6,297 nt of DNA from Spirochaeta sp. (lineage in GTDB: Bacteria; Spirochaetota; Spirochaetia; DSM-27196; Alkalispirochaetaceae). Of the stretch, positions 5,579 through 6,297 are shown in pieces; within the stretch, counting starts at the first letter, position 1, and each line of letters begins with the position of its first letter. The translations under genes and the position numbers were made by a program. The notes beneath the pieces were generated by a model. The model saw nothing but the letters and a program-made list of their open reading frames with translations. It did not search any database and was not told where the DNA came from. Where the stretch lies: NCBI GenBank assembly GCA_027859055.1, contig JAQIBO010000210.1, positions 1 through 6,297 on the forward strand, written 5' to 3'.

Positions 5579-5893
5579 GGTAATTCCAGAAAGTGAATCG
5601 CCAGGTGGCTGGTGAGGATGAGTGAGTCGTGACCGACACAATCGTCGGTACCGTCGGTATGTCGAGGCGTCAGGTGAAAGGTGGTATGCACCGGCTGTGA
5701 ATCGGGAAAGATGGTGAAGTCCACCACGTTCACCCCAACTACCGGACACAGTAGCGTGTAGTCCTGGCTCTTTCCCAGCTGTCCCGCATACGCCTGCGCC
5801 CAGTAGTACAACGCCCGTTCCCGGAACGCCGCCTCCGGCAGGGCCTGCACCTCCACGGTGTAGATGGTGCCGTTTACGTCCCGGGCGCGGACG
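5579..5893 (-). repeat. Rpn core repeat, direct duplicate of 1-309
   Basis: The nuclease-core segment matches 1-309 in the same orientation. The part 5765-5893 differs from 181-309 at only two of 129 positions, both silent third-codon changes. The part nearer 5579 contains a divergent, length-variable patch (about 5620-5670), where the two proteins differ around residues 152-165. Similarity ends sharply at 309/5893, where the left copy continues as Rpn and the right copy switches to a WYL-domain gene. Confidence 0.9.
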
Positions 5894-6297
5894 CGGAGCT
5901 CCGGTGGCTCCAGGATCTCCGCGTTGGGGCCCCACTGGGAGACCCAGAACAGCACCTGTGACTGCTGGTTGGTGCGGAAGCGGACGATGATACCGCCGTC
6001 GCGGAGGCGCTCAACCTCCTGGTCGTAATGCCAGCGACGCTCGGGGATCTTGCTGGCCGCTTCGCCGTCAAAGCGCACCGCAATATCCACGGCGCCTTCG
6101 TTCACAAACACGCCGAAGGACGGGTCGATGTAGGTCTCGACGGCGAATCCCTCGGGACGCGTAAACGTTTCCTTCCGCAGCCGCGCCTGCTTGATCCGGA
6201 AAAGGGCGTAAATCCGCACCTCCTCGTGGTGGTGCGACCAGCACCTGTTTGTAGAGCCCCTCCCGCACCACCGCCCATACCTTCTCGTCAATGCGGG
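5894..6297 (-). pseudogene. WYL-domain transcriptional regulator, C-terminal part, internally deleted and fused to Rpn
   Basis: The frame reads HHHEEVRIYALFRIKQ, then TFTRPEGFAVETYIDPSFGVF, then VDIAVRFDGEAA and ERRWHYDQ, DGGIIVRF, and finally VLFWVSQWGPNAEILEPPEL. These are the end of a WYL domain and the complete WCX extension of HTH-WYL regulators, which are cytoplasmic DNA-binding proteins whose WYL domain senses ligands or nucleic acids. Upstream (about 6240-6297) a second frame reads RIDEKVWAVVREGLYKQ, which looks like the segment preceding a WYL domain. The two frames meet near 6241-6247, implying that around 40 residues with the WYL core were deleted with a frameshift. At the other end the protein does not terminate but runs in frame into Rpn after EPPELR. 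The N-terminal helix-turn-helix would lie beyond the window edge. Confidence 0.75.

Larger units (their letters stand above)
5167..5893 (-). pseudogene. Right Rpn-family copy: 5'-truncated, one in-frame stop
   Basis: From 5892 the - strand reads VRARDVNGTIYTVEVQAL and continues through the nuclease core (ExQ motif present) to SHLAIHFLELPKLGH. A TGA at 5514-5512 interrupts the frame. The same frame then resumes as LYYMHGRGERDAMEDNILLQ, a charged helical region with two EQG repeats, and the ending MSTAEIAEATGMSAEEID before TAA at 5169-5167. It lacks about 77 N-terminal residues, including the catalytic Asp (D77 of the left copy), because foreign WYL-gene sequence replaces them at 5893/5894. The middle remnant has TGG at the equivalent codon, so the TGA is best read as a Trp nonsense change (about residue 204 of a composite 318-residue protein). 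A TTG directly after the TGA could in principle start a 114-residue C-terminal fragment. Loss of the catalytic Asp and the stop both argue for a dead nuclease. Confidence 0.85.

Noticed and set aside
1..6297. Composite transposon or classic insertion sequence carrying the membrane gene
   Set aside because: I see no terminal inverted repeats, no target-site duplications and no DDE or HUH transposase. Rpn proteins are nucleases, and their label as transposases is putative.

Overview
The window looks like accessory chromosomal DNA from a moderately GC-rich bacterium. It carries one long membrane-protein gene on the + strand, set among three - strand copies (one open, two broken) of a PD-(D/E)XK 'Rpn / putative transposase' family gene, plus a small type II toxin-antitoxin operon. 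This Rpn subfamily is multi-copy in many spirochaetes, among other phyla, so a spirochaete such as a Spirochaeta-like species is a reasonable but unproven guess. No rRNA, tRNA or housekeeping gene is visible to settle the taxonomy.

Layout. 1-539 (-): open 5' part of an Rpn-family gene, cut by the window edge. 540-1026: intergenic DNA with a 71-bp Rpn upstream repeat, a 9-bp perfect hairpin and a possible 10-codon leader ORF. 1027-4056 (+): a 1009-residue polytopic membrane protein resembling DUF2339 proteins at both ends. 4107-4133: GC-rich hairpin, probable terminator. 4162-4429 (-): a miniature Rpn remnant that keeps the 3' coding end, part of the middle and the upstream repeat, but has lost the nuclease core. 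4558-5071 (-): a BrnT-family toxin followed by an overlapping ribbon-helix-helix (CopG/BrnA-like) antitoxin. 5167-5893 (-): a third Rpn copy, 5'-truncated and interrupted by one in-frame TGA. 5894-6297 (-): the C-terminal part of a WYL-domain transcriptional regulator, joined in frame to the truncated Rpn copy and itself carrying an apparent internal deletion.

How the parts relate. The three Rpn copies share one orientation and can be used to read each other's damage. The left copy supplies the intact N-terminus. The middle remnant supplies the TGG codon that the right copy has as TGA. The right copy supplies the complete C-terminus. A composite of left and right gives an intact protein of about 318 residues. 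The repeats bracket the membrane-protein gene in direct orientation, so recombination between them could delete it. The membrane protein and the toxin-antitoxin pair appear to be independent genes caught among these repeats. I do not see convincing evidence for a wholly new multi-gene system. The most unusual items are the WYL-Rpn fusion, the miniature Rpn remnant and the structured leader of the membrane-protein gene.
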